Part shown: piece by piece, positions 17,519 through 26,254 of the stretch
How positions within the stretch are numbered: the first letter of the stretch is position 1
Layout of the letters: each line of letters starts with the position of its first letter
NCBI GenBank assembly: GCA_039822005.1
Contig: JBCBMZ010000004.1
Location: 248,001-312,000 of the forward strand
Direction of reading: 5' to 3'
Source: JBCBDX01 sp039822005
Lineage (GTDB): Bacteria; Pseudomonadota; Alphaproteobacteria; Rhizobiales; Rhizobiaceae
Length of the DNA: 64,000 nucleotides
Notes under the pieces: generated by a model
What the model saw: the letters and a program-made list of their open reading frames with translations, nothing else
Told to the model about the DNA's origin: nothing
Databases searched by the model: none
Translations under genes and position numbers: made by a program

Positions 17519-18556
17519 TTATTCCTCGTCGAACAAACCTGCCTGCGATGCAGAAATGTTGGAGGGAGCGGCGAGCCCCAAATGTGCCCATGCATGACTG
17601 GTGAGGACCCGCCCGCGCGGCGTTCGCTGGATAAATCCCTGCTGAATGAGATAAGGCTCAATAATATCCTCAATAGCATCGCGCGGTTCTGATAGCGCGG
17701 CAGCAATGGTTTCTATGCCCACCGGGCCGCCGCCAAAATGACGCGCAATCTGGTTCAGATAACGACGATCAAGCTCATCAAGGCCAATTTTGTCGACCTC
17801 AAGCCGTGAGAGCGCGGTGTCTGCGACATCAGAATCCACATTTTCGACATCAGCCACATCGGCAAAATCGCGTACACGGCGCAAGAGCCGACCGGCAATA
17901 CGCGGTGTGCCGCGCGCCCGCGCAGCCACCTCACGCGCTCCATCCACGGTCATGGGCAAGCCCATGATCCGCGCACCGCGCGTCACAATAGTCTCCAGTT
18001 CTTCGACTGTATAGAAATTCAAACGCACCGGAATGCCGAAACGGTCGCGCAGCGGCGTGGTTAAAAGACCCAGCCGGGTCGTTGCTGCGACAAGTGTAAA
18101 ATTGGCCAGATCAATTTTGACGGATCTTGCCGCCGGCCCCTCGCCAATAATCAAATCCAGCTGAAAATCCTCCATCGCCGGATAAAGGATTTCCTCAATG
18201 GCGGGATTGAGACGGTGTATTTCGTCTATGAAGAGCACGTCGCGCTCTTCAAGGTTCGTCAAAAGCGCAGCGAGATCTCCGGCTTTGGCAATTACGGGCC
18301 CGGAAGTCGCGCGAAAATTGACACCCAGTTCCTTGGCCATGATTTGGGCGAGCGTGGTCTTGCCCAAACCGGGTGGGCCGACAAACAGCACATGATCGAG
18401 CGCTTCACCACGCTTCTTGGCGGCCTCGATAAAGACTTTCAGATTGGCGCGCGCTGCCGCCTGACCGGTGAAATCGTCCAAGGTCTGGGGGCGCAACGAG
18501 GTATCGAAATCCTCGTCGCGCTTGTCTGTAGATATGATGCGGTCAGGGTCAGTCAT
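17519..18556 (-). CDS. ruvB: Holliday junction DNA helicase RuvB
   Basis: AAA+ motor of the RuvAB branch-migration complex. 345 residues: Walker A GPPGLGKT, Walker B LFIDEIHRL, sensor ATTRLG, arginine finger region GRLLRRVRDFA, and a C-terminal winged helix ending with TPRGRVLTSHAWAHLG. It is separated from ruvA by a small membrane-protein gene, which is unusual. Confidence 0.98.
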   Translation of the reverse strand: MTDPDRIISTDKRDEDFDTSLRPQTLDDFTGQAAARANLKVFIEAAKKRGEALDHVLFVGPPGLGKTTLAQIMAKELGVNFRATSGPVIAKAGDLAALLTNLEERDVLFIDEIHRLNPAIEEILYPAMEDFQLDLIIGEGPAARSVKIDLANFTLVAATTRLGLLTTPLRDRFGIPVRLNFYTVEELETIVTRGARIMGLPMTVDGAREVAARARGTPRIAGRLLRRVRDFADVADVENVDSDVADTALSRLEVDKIGLDELDRRYLNQIARHFGGGPVGIETIAAALSEPRDAIEDIIEPYLIQQGFIQRTPRGRVLTSHAWAHLGLAAPSNISASQAGLFDEE

Positions 18557-18569
18557 ACTCTATGTCGTG

Positions 18570-19040
18570 CTAAGTGGCGGCCACTGGATCGGCTTCAGAC
18601 ACAAGATATCGCCGAAGACAAAACCACAAGGCTGAACCGACAATGTACGATCCAATAGAAAACGGGAGCGCGGCAAAGATCGCGTAATTTGAATAAAACA
18701 ACCCCACCGCTGCAGCACCACACAAGCCGCCGACAACTCCGCTGATCGCTGCCATCCGATAGGTAAGTTCACCAAAATGAAGAGTAAGCGCTGCCGCTAG
18801 TGAAGCACCATAGAAGGATATCACAACACCGATCATGAACCCCAGGCCCGCCCCATTCAGGATCAAGTCCCCCAAGTCGGGAAATCTACCATGACTAACG
18901 CCCAACACGCCGGACAAAATGTATATGAATGGGTAGATGAAGGCACCCGCAATTGCAGACACAAGAGGACCGGCGATCATTGGCGCAATTAACGCCAGGA
19001 TTGCCCGTCGGATACGCGGCATTATGGGACGGTCGGTCAT
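18570..19040 (-). CDS. hypothetical membrane protein inside the ruv operon
   Basis: 156 residues, not recognised. It shows four probable hydrophobic segments (about 13-42, 64-90, 95-115 and 120-140), rich in Gly/Ala, with a positively charged N-terminus (MTDRPIMPRIRRAILA) and an Arg-Arg near the C-terminal membrane exit (FCLRRYL). No catalytic motif is visible. Its start overlaps the ruvA stop by 4 bases (ATGA) and 13 bases separate it from ruvB, so it is translationally embedded between ruvA and ruvB. A link to recombination is only positional. Confidence 0.7.
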   Translation of the reverse strand: MTDRPIMPRIRRAILALIAPMIAGPLVSAIAGAFIYPFIYILSGVLGVSHGRFPDLGDLILNGAGLGFMIGVVISFYGASLAAALTLHFGELTYRMAAISGVVGGLCGAAAVGLFYSNYAIFAALPFSIGSYIVGSALWFCLRRYLVSEADPVAAT

Positions 19041-19648
19041 TGAGCAAGCTCCTTTAAGCCAAATCGGATTAAAGTCGCTTCATCAGCATCTTCGCCCGCC
19101 TTTTTTAAGGCGGCAGCAACAGCGTTGGCCGCTTGCTCGCGCGAATAGCCAAGATTGGAAAGAGCCGACACGGCATCTGACACCGAACCCGATGCGACAC
19201 CTTCACCTATCTCCTGCTTCAATCCGATATTGGGGGCTTCTGTGGCAAGAGCGGGAGCCTTGTTTTTAAGTTCGGTCACGATCCGTTGCGCAACCTTGGG
19301 ACCGATACCGGGCGAGCGGGCGACCATCGCCTTGTCCTGCAAGGCAATGGCATTGGCCAGATCAGCGGGCGTTAGCGTGGACAAAATAGCCAGTGCCACC
19401 TTGGCACCCACACCTTGCACACTCTGCAACAGACGGAACCACTCGCGCTCCAACGGCGAGGTAAAACCAAAAAGCTTTAACTGGTCCTCGCGCACATAAG
19501 TCTCAATAAAAACCACTGCCGCTTCACCCACATTCATGGTGGCTAATGTGCGCGACGAACAGTGAGCCAAATATCCCACGCCATGCACATCGATGATGAC
19601 ATGATCCTCGCCGATTTCGTCAATGGTACCTTTAAGCTTACCGATCAT
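19037..19648 (-). CDS. ruvA: Holliday junction branch migration protein RuvA
   Basis: Junction-binding tetramer of RuvABC. 203 residues: OB-fold domain (MIGKLKGTIDEIGEDHVIIDVHGVGY), two helix-hairpin-helix motifs (LLQSVQGVGAKVALAIL; ARSPGIGPKVAQRIVTEL), a flexible linker and C-terminal domain III (VSALSNLGYSREQAANAV) that contacts RuvB. It overlaps ruvC by 4 bases upstream and the membrane-protein gene by 4 bases downstream. Confidence 0.97.
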   Translation of the reverse strand: MIGKLKGTIDEIGEDHVIIDVHGVGYLAHCSSRTLATMNVGEAAVVFIETYVREDQLKLFGFTSPLEREWFRLLQSVQGVGAKVALAILSTLTPADLANAIALQDKAMVARSPGIGPKVAQRIVTELKNKAPALATEAPNIGLKQEIGEGVASGSVSDAVSALSNLGYSREQAANAVAAALKKAGEDADEATLIRFGLKELAQ

Positions 19649-20157
19649 TGCGCCGCGATCCTGGCGGCAAGTTGATCCGCCTTGCGATGATGACAGTGGC
19701 AGATGGCTATCGCCAATGCATCGGCAGCATGCTCAGTGTCCCAAATAGCTTTTGGTAAAAGCATGCGTACCATGACCTCGATTTGCTTTTTGTCGGCATG
19801 GCCAGCACCCACGACCGCTTTCTTCACCGCGTTCGGCGCATATTCAGCAACCGGCAGCCCAGCCAGCGCCGGCACCAAAAGTGCAATGCCGCGCGCCTGA
19901 CCCAGTTTGAGCGTCGCGCCCGCATCCTTGTTCACAAAAGTCGCTTCCACCGCTGCTTCCACCGGCATGTTGTCAGCAACGATTTTTGATAGGCCTTGAT
20001 GCAGTTGAACCAGCCTGAAAGCCAGATCGGCTTGTGCGGTCGAGGAAACGGTGCCTGCAGCGACAAAATGCAAATGATTGCCGCAGGCATCAATTACACC
20101 CCAACCAGTGGCGCGTAGTCCTGGGTCAATACCAATGATGCGAATCGTTTCTGCCAT
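19645..20157 (-). CDS. ruvC: Holliday junction endonuclease RuvC
   Basis: Resolvase with RNase H fold. 170 residues with start MAETIRIIGIDPGLRATGWG at 20157. Catalytic acidic residues sit in IGIDPGL, AVEATFV, and near the C-terminus DTEHAADALAIAICH. First gene of the ruvC-ruvA-x-ruvB-phosphoesterase operon. A LexA-like sequence lies 45-59 bases upstream, consistent with SOS control. Confidence 0.96.
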   Translation of the reverse strand: MAETIRIIGIDPGLRATGWGVIDACGNHLHFVAAGTVSSTAQADLAFRLVQLHQGLSKIVADNMPVEAAVEATFVNKDAGATLKLGQARGIALLVPALAGLPVAEYAPNAVKKAVVGAGHADKKQIEVMVRMLLPKAIWDTEHAADALAIAICHCHHRKADQLAARIAAQ

Positions 20158-20201
20158 CCCTGCCGATCCATTTTCCTGAAAGACGGTATACGCGCAACTG
20201 T

Positions 20202-20216
20202 GAACAAAACAGAAAC
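20202..20216. promoter_or_regulatory. candidate LexA (SOS) box upstream of ruvC
   Basis: GAAC-AAAACAG-AAAC matches 7 of 8 fixed positions of the alphaproteobacterial LexA consensus GAAC-N7-GAAC (GTTC-N7-GTTC read on the other strand). It lies 45-59 bases before the ruvC ATG, a normal operator position. ruv genes are often SOS members. Confidence 0.4.
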
Positions 20217-20315
20217 GAAAACTCCCAACGCAACCACTATTCCGCTTGGAAGCCACAGCTATTTCGCCCCAATTACCTGATAGCGGTCATTTCTCACCTT
20301 TGCGGAGTGGATGAT

Positions 20316-21128
20316 ATGAGTGAGTTTGACGCCTATCTGGAGAAGGCTTCTTTTGTCGAGGCTGTAAAAGATTTGCGCGAAAATCCGCCGCCCAACTTGC
20401 AAATTCCGGCGGAGCAACTCCCTGATGTCTCCGACAATACAGGTGCGAGCGGCAACGCAGCGCGGGATCAGTTGTTTGAAAAAGCCATATTCGAAGCGGC
20501 GACGGATTATGAGACCGGGGAGAGATACCAACTAAGTCAAAATGGCGCTGAAAGTGCGCTCGGCGACAAGCTGGTCGACGCCTACGACAAAAGCGAAGGC
20601 CTAACCAGTTTTGATGGTGAAGCGCTGCGCACCGATAAAGACACCGCCAATGCGCTGAAGCAGATGAACGACCTTGGGTCTCAAATTGACCCTGAAGAAA
20701 CAGAAATTTCGATTGAAATCTCTGATGAAAACGGCCCGCTCGAGAACGAGCAAAAAAAGCAGCTATTAGAAACTGCCGTAGAACTTACGGAAGACGGGGT
20801 TTTAGACGAGCTTCTTGATCAGAAGGCCGCTGCTTATAGGCAACACATCATTGAAAGCCCGCAGCCCGACTTCGAAGTGGCGAGGATAAATCAGGAAATG
20901 GACAATAACATCGCGCTTAATCAGATGGTCGCGGAAGGCGATATGCGCGGCGTGACGGTCAACTTGAATATGGGCGACACCGTCGCAAGCACCCTGGCGG
21001 ATGATGATGCCAGTATCGAGTCCATTCAAAGCCATGCCAGTGAGCACACACAGTATCATGACGCAGAACAGGATTTGTCTTTCGATGGCCGCGACGACCG
21101 CAGCCGCGATGGCGGGTTGGGATTGTAA
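20316..21128 (+). CDS. hypothetical acidic soluble protein
   Basis: 270 residues, not recognised. The start at 20316 (MSEFDAYLEKASFVEAVKDL) has GGAG eight bases upstream; a GTG nine bases earlier is in frame. There is no signal peptide or membrane segment. It is strongly acidic with many Asp/Glu/Gln, predicted helical, and ends in a polar tail (DLSFDGRDDRSRDGGLGL). It lies alone between ruvC (divergent) and a YHYH gene. No catalytic motif is visible; a scaffold, adaptor or effector-like role cannot be distinguished. Confidence 0.65.
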   Translation: MSEFDAYLEKASFVEAVKDLRENPPPNLQIPAEQLPDVSDNTGASGNAARDQLFEKAIFEAATDYETGERYQLSQNGAESALGDKLVDAYDKSEGLTSFDGEALRTDKDTANALKQMNDLGSQIDPEETEISIEISDENGPLENEQKKQLLETAVELTEDGVLDELLDQKAAAYRQHIIESPQPDFEVARINQEMDNNIALNQMVAEGDMRGVTVNLNMGDTVASTLADDDASIESIQSHASEHTQYHDAEQDLSFDGRDDRSRDGGLGL

Positions 21129-21222
21129 CCTGGCTACTTCATGACATCATTTTAACGCGCCCTCCATTTTCCGGTTAGGTTCAAAATGCGATGATTTAAT
21201 TGCAATTCTGATCGGGACTCTT

Positions 21223-21978
21223 ATGATGAAAACGAATATTCTCACCGGCTTGGTCGCTGCGGTAGGGCTGATGGTGCTCCCGTCACTTGCGCATGCCAAT
21301 GCGACGATCACCAATAATGGTAGCCAAATCTGTATCTCTTCCAACGGCCTGCCAGATCATGACACGGGCGACTTTCCTAACGCAGGTAATCCACACGCCA
21401 TGAGCGCGCAGAACATCTCCGTTTGTGTGCCTGCCAACCCTGTCAAGAACAGCCAACCAACGCAAATCACCCGGGGCGCTATTGGCATTGGCATTAATGG
21501 CGTGATGATCCGGCCCGAAGCTGCGGACTATTGGGACCCGAATTCACCACGTGGTTTCAGCCGCACTAACAGCGGGTGGCGCGTGGAGCCCATGGGTGTG
21601 CCAGAAAAGCTCGGCCTGGACATGAACAATGCCCATGTCGATAATCGCGGCATCTACCATTATCACGGCAAACCAACCGGGCTTCTTGCAAGCTCGAGTG
21701 GGACGCTGGTTGGATACGCCGCCGACGGTTTTGAAATCCACTATGTCAGTTCCGCCACACAATCCGGCTGGGCGCTGAAAAACGGCACAAGACCGAGCGG
21801 TCCCGGTGGTACCTATGATGGCACCTATATCGAGGATTACGAATATGTGGGCGGCGGCAATCGCCTAGATCAATGCAATGGCGGCATTATGAACGGGCAA
21901 TACACTTACTTTGTCACCGATACATTCCCGTTCTACCCACGGTGTCTGTGGGGTGATATCGCTGGCGGGTTTCGCTAG
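21223..21978 (+). CDS. secreted YHYH domain protein
   Basis: 251 residues with a signal peptide ending in LAHANA. The central IYHYHGKP is the signature of the YHYH protein family, preceded by LDMNNAHVDNRG. The C-terminal part is rich in Gly/Tyr (GTYDGTYIEDYEYVGGGN) and has a Cys pair (DQCNGG, PRCLWGD). The function of the family is not established; His-rich motifs suggest metal binding. It is monocistronic and convergent with yebC. Confidence 0.8.
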   Translation: MMKTNILTGLVAAVGLMVLPSLAHANATITNNGSQICISSNGLPDHDTGDFPNAGNPHAMSAQNISVCVPANPVKNSQPTQITRGAIGIGINGVMIRPEAADYWDPNSPRGFSRTNSGWRVEPMGVPEKLGLDMNNAHVDNRGIYHYHGKPTGLLASSSGTLVGYAADGFEIHYVSSATQSGWALKNGTRPSGPGGTYDGTYIEDYEYVGGGNRLDQCNGGIMNGQYTYFVTDTFPFYPRCLWGDIAGGFR

Positions 21979-22002
21979 ACAAACCAGATCAGCTGAGCGT
22001 GA

Positions 22003-22755
22003 TCAGGCACTCAGTTTTTCCATCACATCTTCAGCGATATCTTCATTTGAATAGACGTTCTGCACATCATCATCCTCATCAAGCGCATCGAGCAGCTTGA
22101 GAAGTGTTCCGGCCTTGTCTTCATCAACAGGTGTCTGATTTTGCGGTTTCCAGATCGTATTGACGGATTCTGCTTCGCCCAGACTTTCCTCCAGCGCCTT
22201 GGACACACTGCCCAAATCTTCGAACGCGCATGTGATGATGTGCTGCTCATCATCGCTTTCCGCATCCTCCGCACCGGCTTCGATCGCCGCTTCCATCACC
22301 GCATCGGCATCGCCAGCATCCGGCTTGTAGGTAATCTCGCCCACCCTGTCGAACATGAAGGAAACCGAACCGGTTTCCCCTAATGATCCGCCGTTTTTGG
22401 AAAATGCCGCACGAATGTTGGAAGCAGAACGGTTCAAATTGTCGGTCAAAGCTTCAACAATCACGGCAACACCACCCGGACCATAGCCCTCATAGCGCAT
22501 CTCTTGGTAGTCTTCGCCACCAGCACCAGTCCCCTTGTTAATGGCACGTTGTATGTTGTCCTTGGGCATGGATTGTCCCTTGGCGTTTTGGATCGCCAAG
22601 CGCAATCGCGGGTTCATATCCGGATCGGTAACGCCGCCACCCATTTTCACCGCGACCGTGATCTCTTTGGACAAGCGTGAAAAGAGCTTTGATCGCGCCG
22701 CATCTTGGCGGCCCTTGCGGTGCATGATGTTCTTGAATTTGGAGTGACCTGCCAT
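22003..22755 (-). CDS. yebC: YebC/PmpR-family transcription/translation factor
   Basis: 250 residues, starting MAGHSKFKNIMHRKGRQDAA, the diagnostic YebC N-terminus (a longer frame start is rejected). Domain I is helical, followed by YEGYGPGGVAVIVEALTDN and a C-terminal acidic region (LLDALDEDDDVQNVYSN). Members act as DNA-binding regulators or as factors that relieve ribosome stalling at polyproline. In many alphaproteobacteria it neighbours ruvC, as here. Confidence 0.96.
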   Translation of the reverse strand: MAGHSKFKNIMHRKGRQDAARSKLFSRLSKEITVAVKMGGGVTDPDMNPRLRLAIQNAKGQSMPKDNIQRAINKGTGAGGEDYQEMRYEGYGPGGVAVIVEALTDNLNRSASNIRAAFSKNGGSLGETGSVSFMFDRVGEITYKPDAGDADAVMEAAIEAGAEDAESDDEQHIITCAFEDLGSVSKALEESLGEAESVNTIWKPQNQTPVDEDKAGTLLKLLDALDEDDDVQNVYSNEDIAEDVMEKLSA

Positions 22756-22843
22756 GACAGCCTCAAGCCGATTTGTTTTCACTTTAAAATTGACGGGCTA
22801 ATAGGCAGTTTTACGCCGGTTCGTCCAGAAGGAGTTTGCCGAG

Positions 22844-23131
22844 ATGCCTGTTGAGTCCGTTCTTTTGTTGTTGGTCATCATTGGTGGCGGGCTTTGGTTT
22901 TGGAAGGAGAACAAGCGCCGGGGCATCCTGACGGTGCGTGCGCATGTCTTCTTGACCGCCCTTGACGAAGGCAAACCAGTGGAAGAGGCCAATTTTCTGT
23001 CAAAACAGTTCAACACGGATGCGATCCCCAAAAAACTGATGGTTCAGACATTCCATCATCTGGAAGATGTATATGCCCGCAAACAGATGTGGATGATCAA
23101 ATCAGCGCGCAAAAAGGGTATGCGCGACTGA
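22844..23131 (+). CDS. small membrane-anchored hypothetical protein
   Basis: 95 residues: one N-terminal membrane helix (VLLLLVIIGGGLWFW, about 5-20), followed by a basic soluble domain (KENKRRG ... WMIKSARKKGMRD). Not recognised. The preceding AAGGAG gives a good ribosome-binding site. It is divergent from yebC (88-base gap) and 72 bases upstream of the MBL-fold gene, so the two may share a transcript. Confidence 0.65.
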   Translation: MPVESVLLLLVIIGGGLWFWKENKRRGILTVRAHVFLTALDEGKPVEEANFLSKQFNTDAIPKKLMVQTFHHLEDVYARKQMWMIKSARKKGMRD

Positions 23132-23203
23132 TCAGCTTCTTTTGATTCGATTTTTTGCGCCTACGCGATAGCTTCTATCCATGAGCCATTTGTGGAGCGC
23201 CCG

Positions 23204-24058
23204 ATGCCTTTTCGACTGACTGCCCTTCTTTCCGTTATCACCGCCGGCAGCCTTGCTGTTTTGCCGCAAGCATTTGCCCAATCGACCGATGAGCCCGTGT
23301 CGAAATGTCTGGCCATAGCGCAGAACACGACCATGCCGCGCGTGATGTTTGCGTCCATGACAGCAAGTCCGCTAGACCTGATGACGGAAGACGATGAAGT
23401 CACACTGACTTTTGCGGGCCACTCCACTTGGGTCATTGAAACGCCTGAAAATGTGCGCATCGCAACCGACTTTTCCGGTTTTTGGGGCGCAGACCCGGCA
23501 CCGCGCATCGTGACCATGAACCGCGCGCACTCATCGCACTTTACCCTCAACCCCAACTCGGACATTGAATTTGTTTTGCCCGGTTGGGATACCGGCAATG
23601 CGCTCGGCGTTGACCATGATCTGGTCGTCGATGATGTCTATGTGCGCAATGTGACGACCGACATTCGCCGCTGGGGCGTAGGGGATTTGGGCACAAACCA
23701 GAATTCTATCTTCATTTTTGAAGTCGCTGGCCTTTGCATCGGCCATCTGGGCCATTTGCATCATCCGCTGACCGAAGATCATTTCATTGAGATCGGCCGT
23801 CTGGACGTTTTGATGGCACCGGTCGACGGCGGCTTGACCATGTCGCATGTCGGCATGGCACAGTTAACGCAGCGGCTGCGCTCGTCGGTGGTCTTGCCGA
23901 TGCATTTGCGCGGCAATGCGATTTCGAGCTTCATCAACATGATGGGAGCAGAGTGGAAATCAGAATTTCTGGAGGGAGACACCATCACGTTAAACATTCG
24001 AAGCCTGCCCAAGCAGCCCACGATTTTTGTGCCGAAAAGCCTGGCAGTGCGAGGCTGA
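23204..24058 (+). CDS. secreted MBL-fold metal-dependent hydrolase (UlaG-like)
   Basis: 284 residues. The start at 23204 has GGAG six bases upstream and gives a signal peptide ending QAFAQ. The metallo-beta-lactamase core appears as LTFAGHSTWVIETPENVRIA, ITMNRAHSSHFT (the HxxxH-like ligand region as HSSH), LCIGHLGHLHHPL and a final VVLPMHLRGN; this is the UlaG/L-ascorbate lactonase-like subclass rather than classical HxHxDH. It ends directly against the stop of the DUF4344 gene on the other strand. Substrate unknown. Confidence 0.82.
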   Translation: MPFRLTALLSVITAGSLAVLPQAFAQSTDEPVSKCLAIAQNTTMPRVMFASMTASPLDLMTEDDEVTLTFAGHSTWVIETPENVRIATDFSGFWGADPAPRIVTMNRAHSSHFTLNPNSDIEFVLPGWDTGNALGVDHDLVVDDVYVRNVTTDIRRWGVGDLGTNQNSIFIFEVAGLCIGHLGHLHHPLTEDHFIEIGRLDVLMAPVDGGLTMSHVGMAQLTQRLRSSVVLPMHLRGNAISSFINMMGAEWKSEFLEGDTITLNIRSLPKQPTIFVPKSLAVRG

Positions 24059-24826
24059 TTATAAGTCTTCGGCCAGATCGATCAGCTCGTCGACGAACTC
24101 AGCGCACATGGAGATCGTTACCGTGGCCGGATCGTAATAGGCATTGGCCTCATTACACAGATCAATGGTAACCGTTACCGGGTTGGGCCAATCGAAAGTC
24201 TCGCGCAAATATTGCGTGAATTCATCCATGACGCCACTGTCGAGCAACAGGCGTTGTTGCTCCGCTGTTAATCCATCAATGTCGAATTCTGTTTGAACAT
24301 TTTCAGAGACGACGCCTTCCGGCAGAAAAGTCGGCTCGAGAAGTACTTCCCAGCTTTCAGCTGCCAGCCAACCATCAGCTTCACAGCTCTCGATGCGATC
24401 GGGATCCAGATCAAAGTCTTCGGCGAGCGCCATATAGGCGTCAGGTTCCAGCCCCACCGCATGGCAAATCACACGATAACCGCGTTGAATGTCCAGATCA
24501 TGCATGCCGTAATAGTCCGCGACCTCATAGTCACCTTGCACCCTGTCATCCATAATGAACTGAGCAATCGCTGAATCGGCAAGGATTGGCAGCGGATCGT
24601 CATAGACATTCATGATCTCTATGGTCGCAAAAGCATCGGCGGCGTCCTCTTCTTGACCCAGAACAGGCAAAAGGAATTGATCAATCACCGCATGGCCGGC
24701 TTCGTGATAAAGGATATGCAACAGATTGTTTTCCACAAAACTCGCCACATCATCACCCACGGCATCAGCTGAAGACGTTGACAAAAACAGCGCTGTCATC
24801 GCCATTTTCCATTGATTTACCACCAT
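24059..24826 (-). CDS. DUF4344 putative metallopeptidase
   Basis: 255 residues. The N-terminus is hydrophobic (WKMAMTALFLSTSSADAV), a probable signal peptide. The HExxH zinc motif is seen in LYHEAGHAVIDQFLLPVLG; the following EEDAADAFATIE supplies the downstream acidic ligands typical of DUF4344. Cys pairs (VICHAVG, ESCEADGW, DLCNEAN, SMCAEF) suggest disulfides, fitting an exported protein. The start overlaps the end of the YmdB-type gene by 10 bases, GGAGG lying 10 bases upstream. Confidence 0.78.
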   Translation of the reverse strand: MVVNQWKMAMTALFLSTSSADAVGDDVASFVENNLLHILYHEAGHAVIDQFLLPVLGQEEDAADAFATIEIMNVYDDPLPILADSAIAQFIMDDRVQGDYEVADYYGMHDLDIQRGYRVICHAVGLEPDAYMALAEDFDLDPDRIESCEADGWLAAESWEVLLEPTFLPEGVVSENVQTEFDIDGLTAEQQRLLLDSGVMDEFTQYLRETFDWPNPVTVTIDLCNEANAYYDPATVTISMCAEFVDELIDLAEDL

Positions 24827-25638
24827 GGCGGAACAACCTCCTGCAAACGGGCACCAATCCTGACGGGATGAATTTCTTCAGTAAGGCCGCTCTGGTCGGA
24901 CGTCTTGATCGCCACGCCTGAAATCGTTGCCGGACCTTCGGCAGCCTCAAAACGACCGCGCGGCAATTTCGTGATGAAACGGTTCAGCGGCTCTTCCTTG
25001 TCCATCCCGATGGATGAATCATAGTCACCACACATGCCCGCATCCGTCATATAGCCAGTGCCAGCATTCAAGATCTGGCAATCTGCGGTGGGAATATGTG
25101 TGTGCGTGCCGACGACAAGGCTGGCGCGGCCATCCAAATGATGACCGAAGCACACTTTTTCCGCAGTTGCCTCGGCATGAAAATCAAAGATCACCGCGTC
25201 GTACTCCCGGCCCAAAACCGCTTCCCCAAGCACCCTGTCGGCGGCTTCAAACGGGTCGCGAAGCGATTGACCCATAAAAAGATTGCCCATGATGTTGGAG
25301 ACCAGCACACGCTGGCCATTGCGTGCCTCATAAACATTGGCACCGCGACCCGGTGTACCATCTGGAAAATTGGCAGGGCGCAAGAAACGATCCTGCCGAT
25401 CGGCAAATGTCAGCGCCTCACGCTGGTCCCACACATGGTTCCCCGTGGTCATGACATCCGCGCCTGCATCCAGCGTTTCTTGCAAAATGGCTTCGGTGAC
25501 CCCGAAACCACCAGCCGCGTTCTCGCCGTTCACCACCACAAAATCGATATTGTGATCGATGATCAGCCCCGGCAAGCGTTCAAATACAGCAGTGCGGCCG
25601 GTCCGACCGACCATGTCACCAAGAAAGAGGATATGCAT
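24817..25638 (-). CDS. YmdB-type metallophosphoesterase (TIGR00282 family)
   Basis: Phosphodiesterase family; the Bacillus homolog YmdB cleaves 2',3'-cyclic nucleotides. 273 residues beginning MHILFLGDMVGRTGR. Metal ligands are visible in LGDMVG, VNGENAAGG, TTGNHVWDQ and VVGTHTHIPTAD; DFHAEATAEK is another family signature. It is 18 bases downstream of the 5-formyl-THF cyclo-ligase, the conserved alphaproteobacterial order, and upstream of DUF4344. Confidence 0.92.
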   Translation of the reverse strand: MHILFLGDMVGRTGRTAVFERLPGLIIDHNIDFVVVNGENAAGGFGVTEAILQETLDAGADVMTTGNHVWDQREALTFADRQDRFLRPANFPDGTPGRGANVYEARNGQRVLVSNIMGNLFMGQSLRDPFEAADRVLGEAVLGREYDAVIFDFHAEATAEKVCFGHHLDGRASLVVGTHTHIPTADCQILNAGTGYMTDAGMCGDYDSSIGMDKEEPLNRFITKLPRGRFEAAEGPATISGVAIKTSDQSGLTEEIHPVRIGARLQEVVPPWW

Positions 25639-25656
25639 GACAGAAGCGATAGCGCT

Positions 25657-26226
25657 TTAAGCCCGGTCGGGGAAGTGGTGCAGGCCTTCTTCGGTTAAAA
25701 TCGCATCGAGTGGCACATCATGCGGTTCGGCGGGAATGATTTCAACGCGCTGACAGGCAAATGCACAGCCGACCAAACGTGGCTTTCTTCCCAGTGCATG
25801 GAAGCGGGCGATGGCGCGATCATAATGCCCTGCCCCATATCCCAGTCGGTTGCCCCGAGCATCAAAGGCGGCGAGCGGCATCAACATGATGTTCGGATCA
25901 ACCGTTGCCACGTCCGACCCGGGACCTTGCGTACCAAAACCGGTATCAACAAGTGGCATTTCTGGCACATAACGACGGAAGGTAATGGTTTGCGGGTCGA
26001 GCACCACGGGCAAACATAAAGTCACACGATATGCGTGCAGCGCATTCATGAGCGGCCGCAGGTCGATCTCGGACCGGATCGGCAAAAAGCCGGAGACAAT
26101 TTCTCCGTCCGATAAAGCCAGTGTCCCCGCATATTTTGACAGCGCAAGTGACTGCTCAATGCGCCAATCCGGATCGGTCGCATCACGAGCCTTCAGCGCC
26201 GATTTTCTCAATGCGGATTTGTCCAA
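25657..26226 (-). CDS. 5-formyltetrahydrofolate cyclo-ligase
   Basis: Converts 5-formyl-THF to 5,10-methenyl-THF (ATP-dependent), folate salvage. About 189 residues with a TTG start at 26226 (reads DKSALRKSALKARDATDPDW after the initiator), chosen because AGAAGA lies about 9 bases upstream and because the frame above it is the 6S RNA gene. Seen: GFLPIRSEIDLRPL (substrate loop), VLMP-like IMLPLAAFDARGNRLGYGAGHYDRA (ATP-binding family signature). The gene directly follows the 6S RNA, as in many proteobacteria. Confidence 0.9.
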   Translation of the reverse strand: MDKSALRKSALKARDATDPDWRIEQSLALSKYAGTLALSDGEIVSGFLPIRSEIDLRPLMNALHAYRVTLCLPVVLDPQTITFRRYVPEMPLVDTGFGTQGPGSDVATVDPNIMLMPLAAFDARGNRLGYGAGHYDRAIARFHALGRKPRLVGCAFACQRVEIIPAEPHDVPLDAILTEEGLHHFPDRA

Positions 26227-26254
26227 CGCGAACAATCTTCTGTTGAGTACGCAA

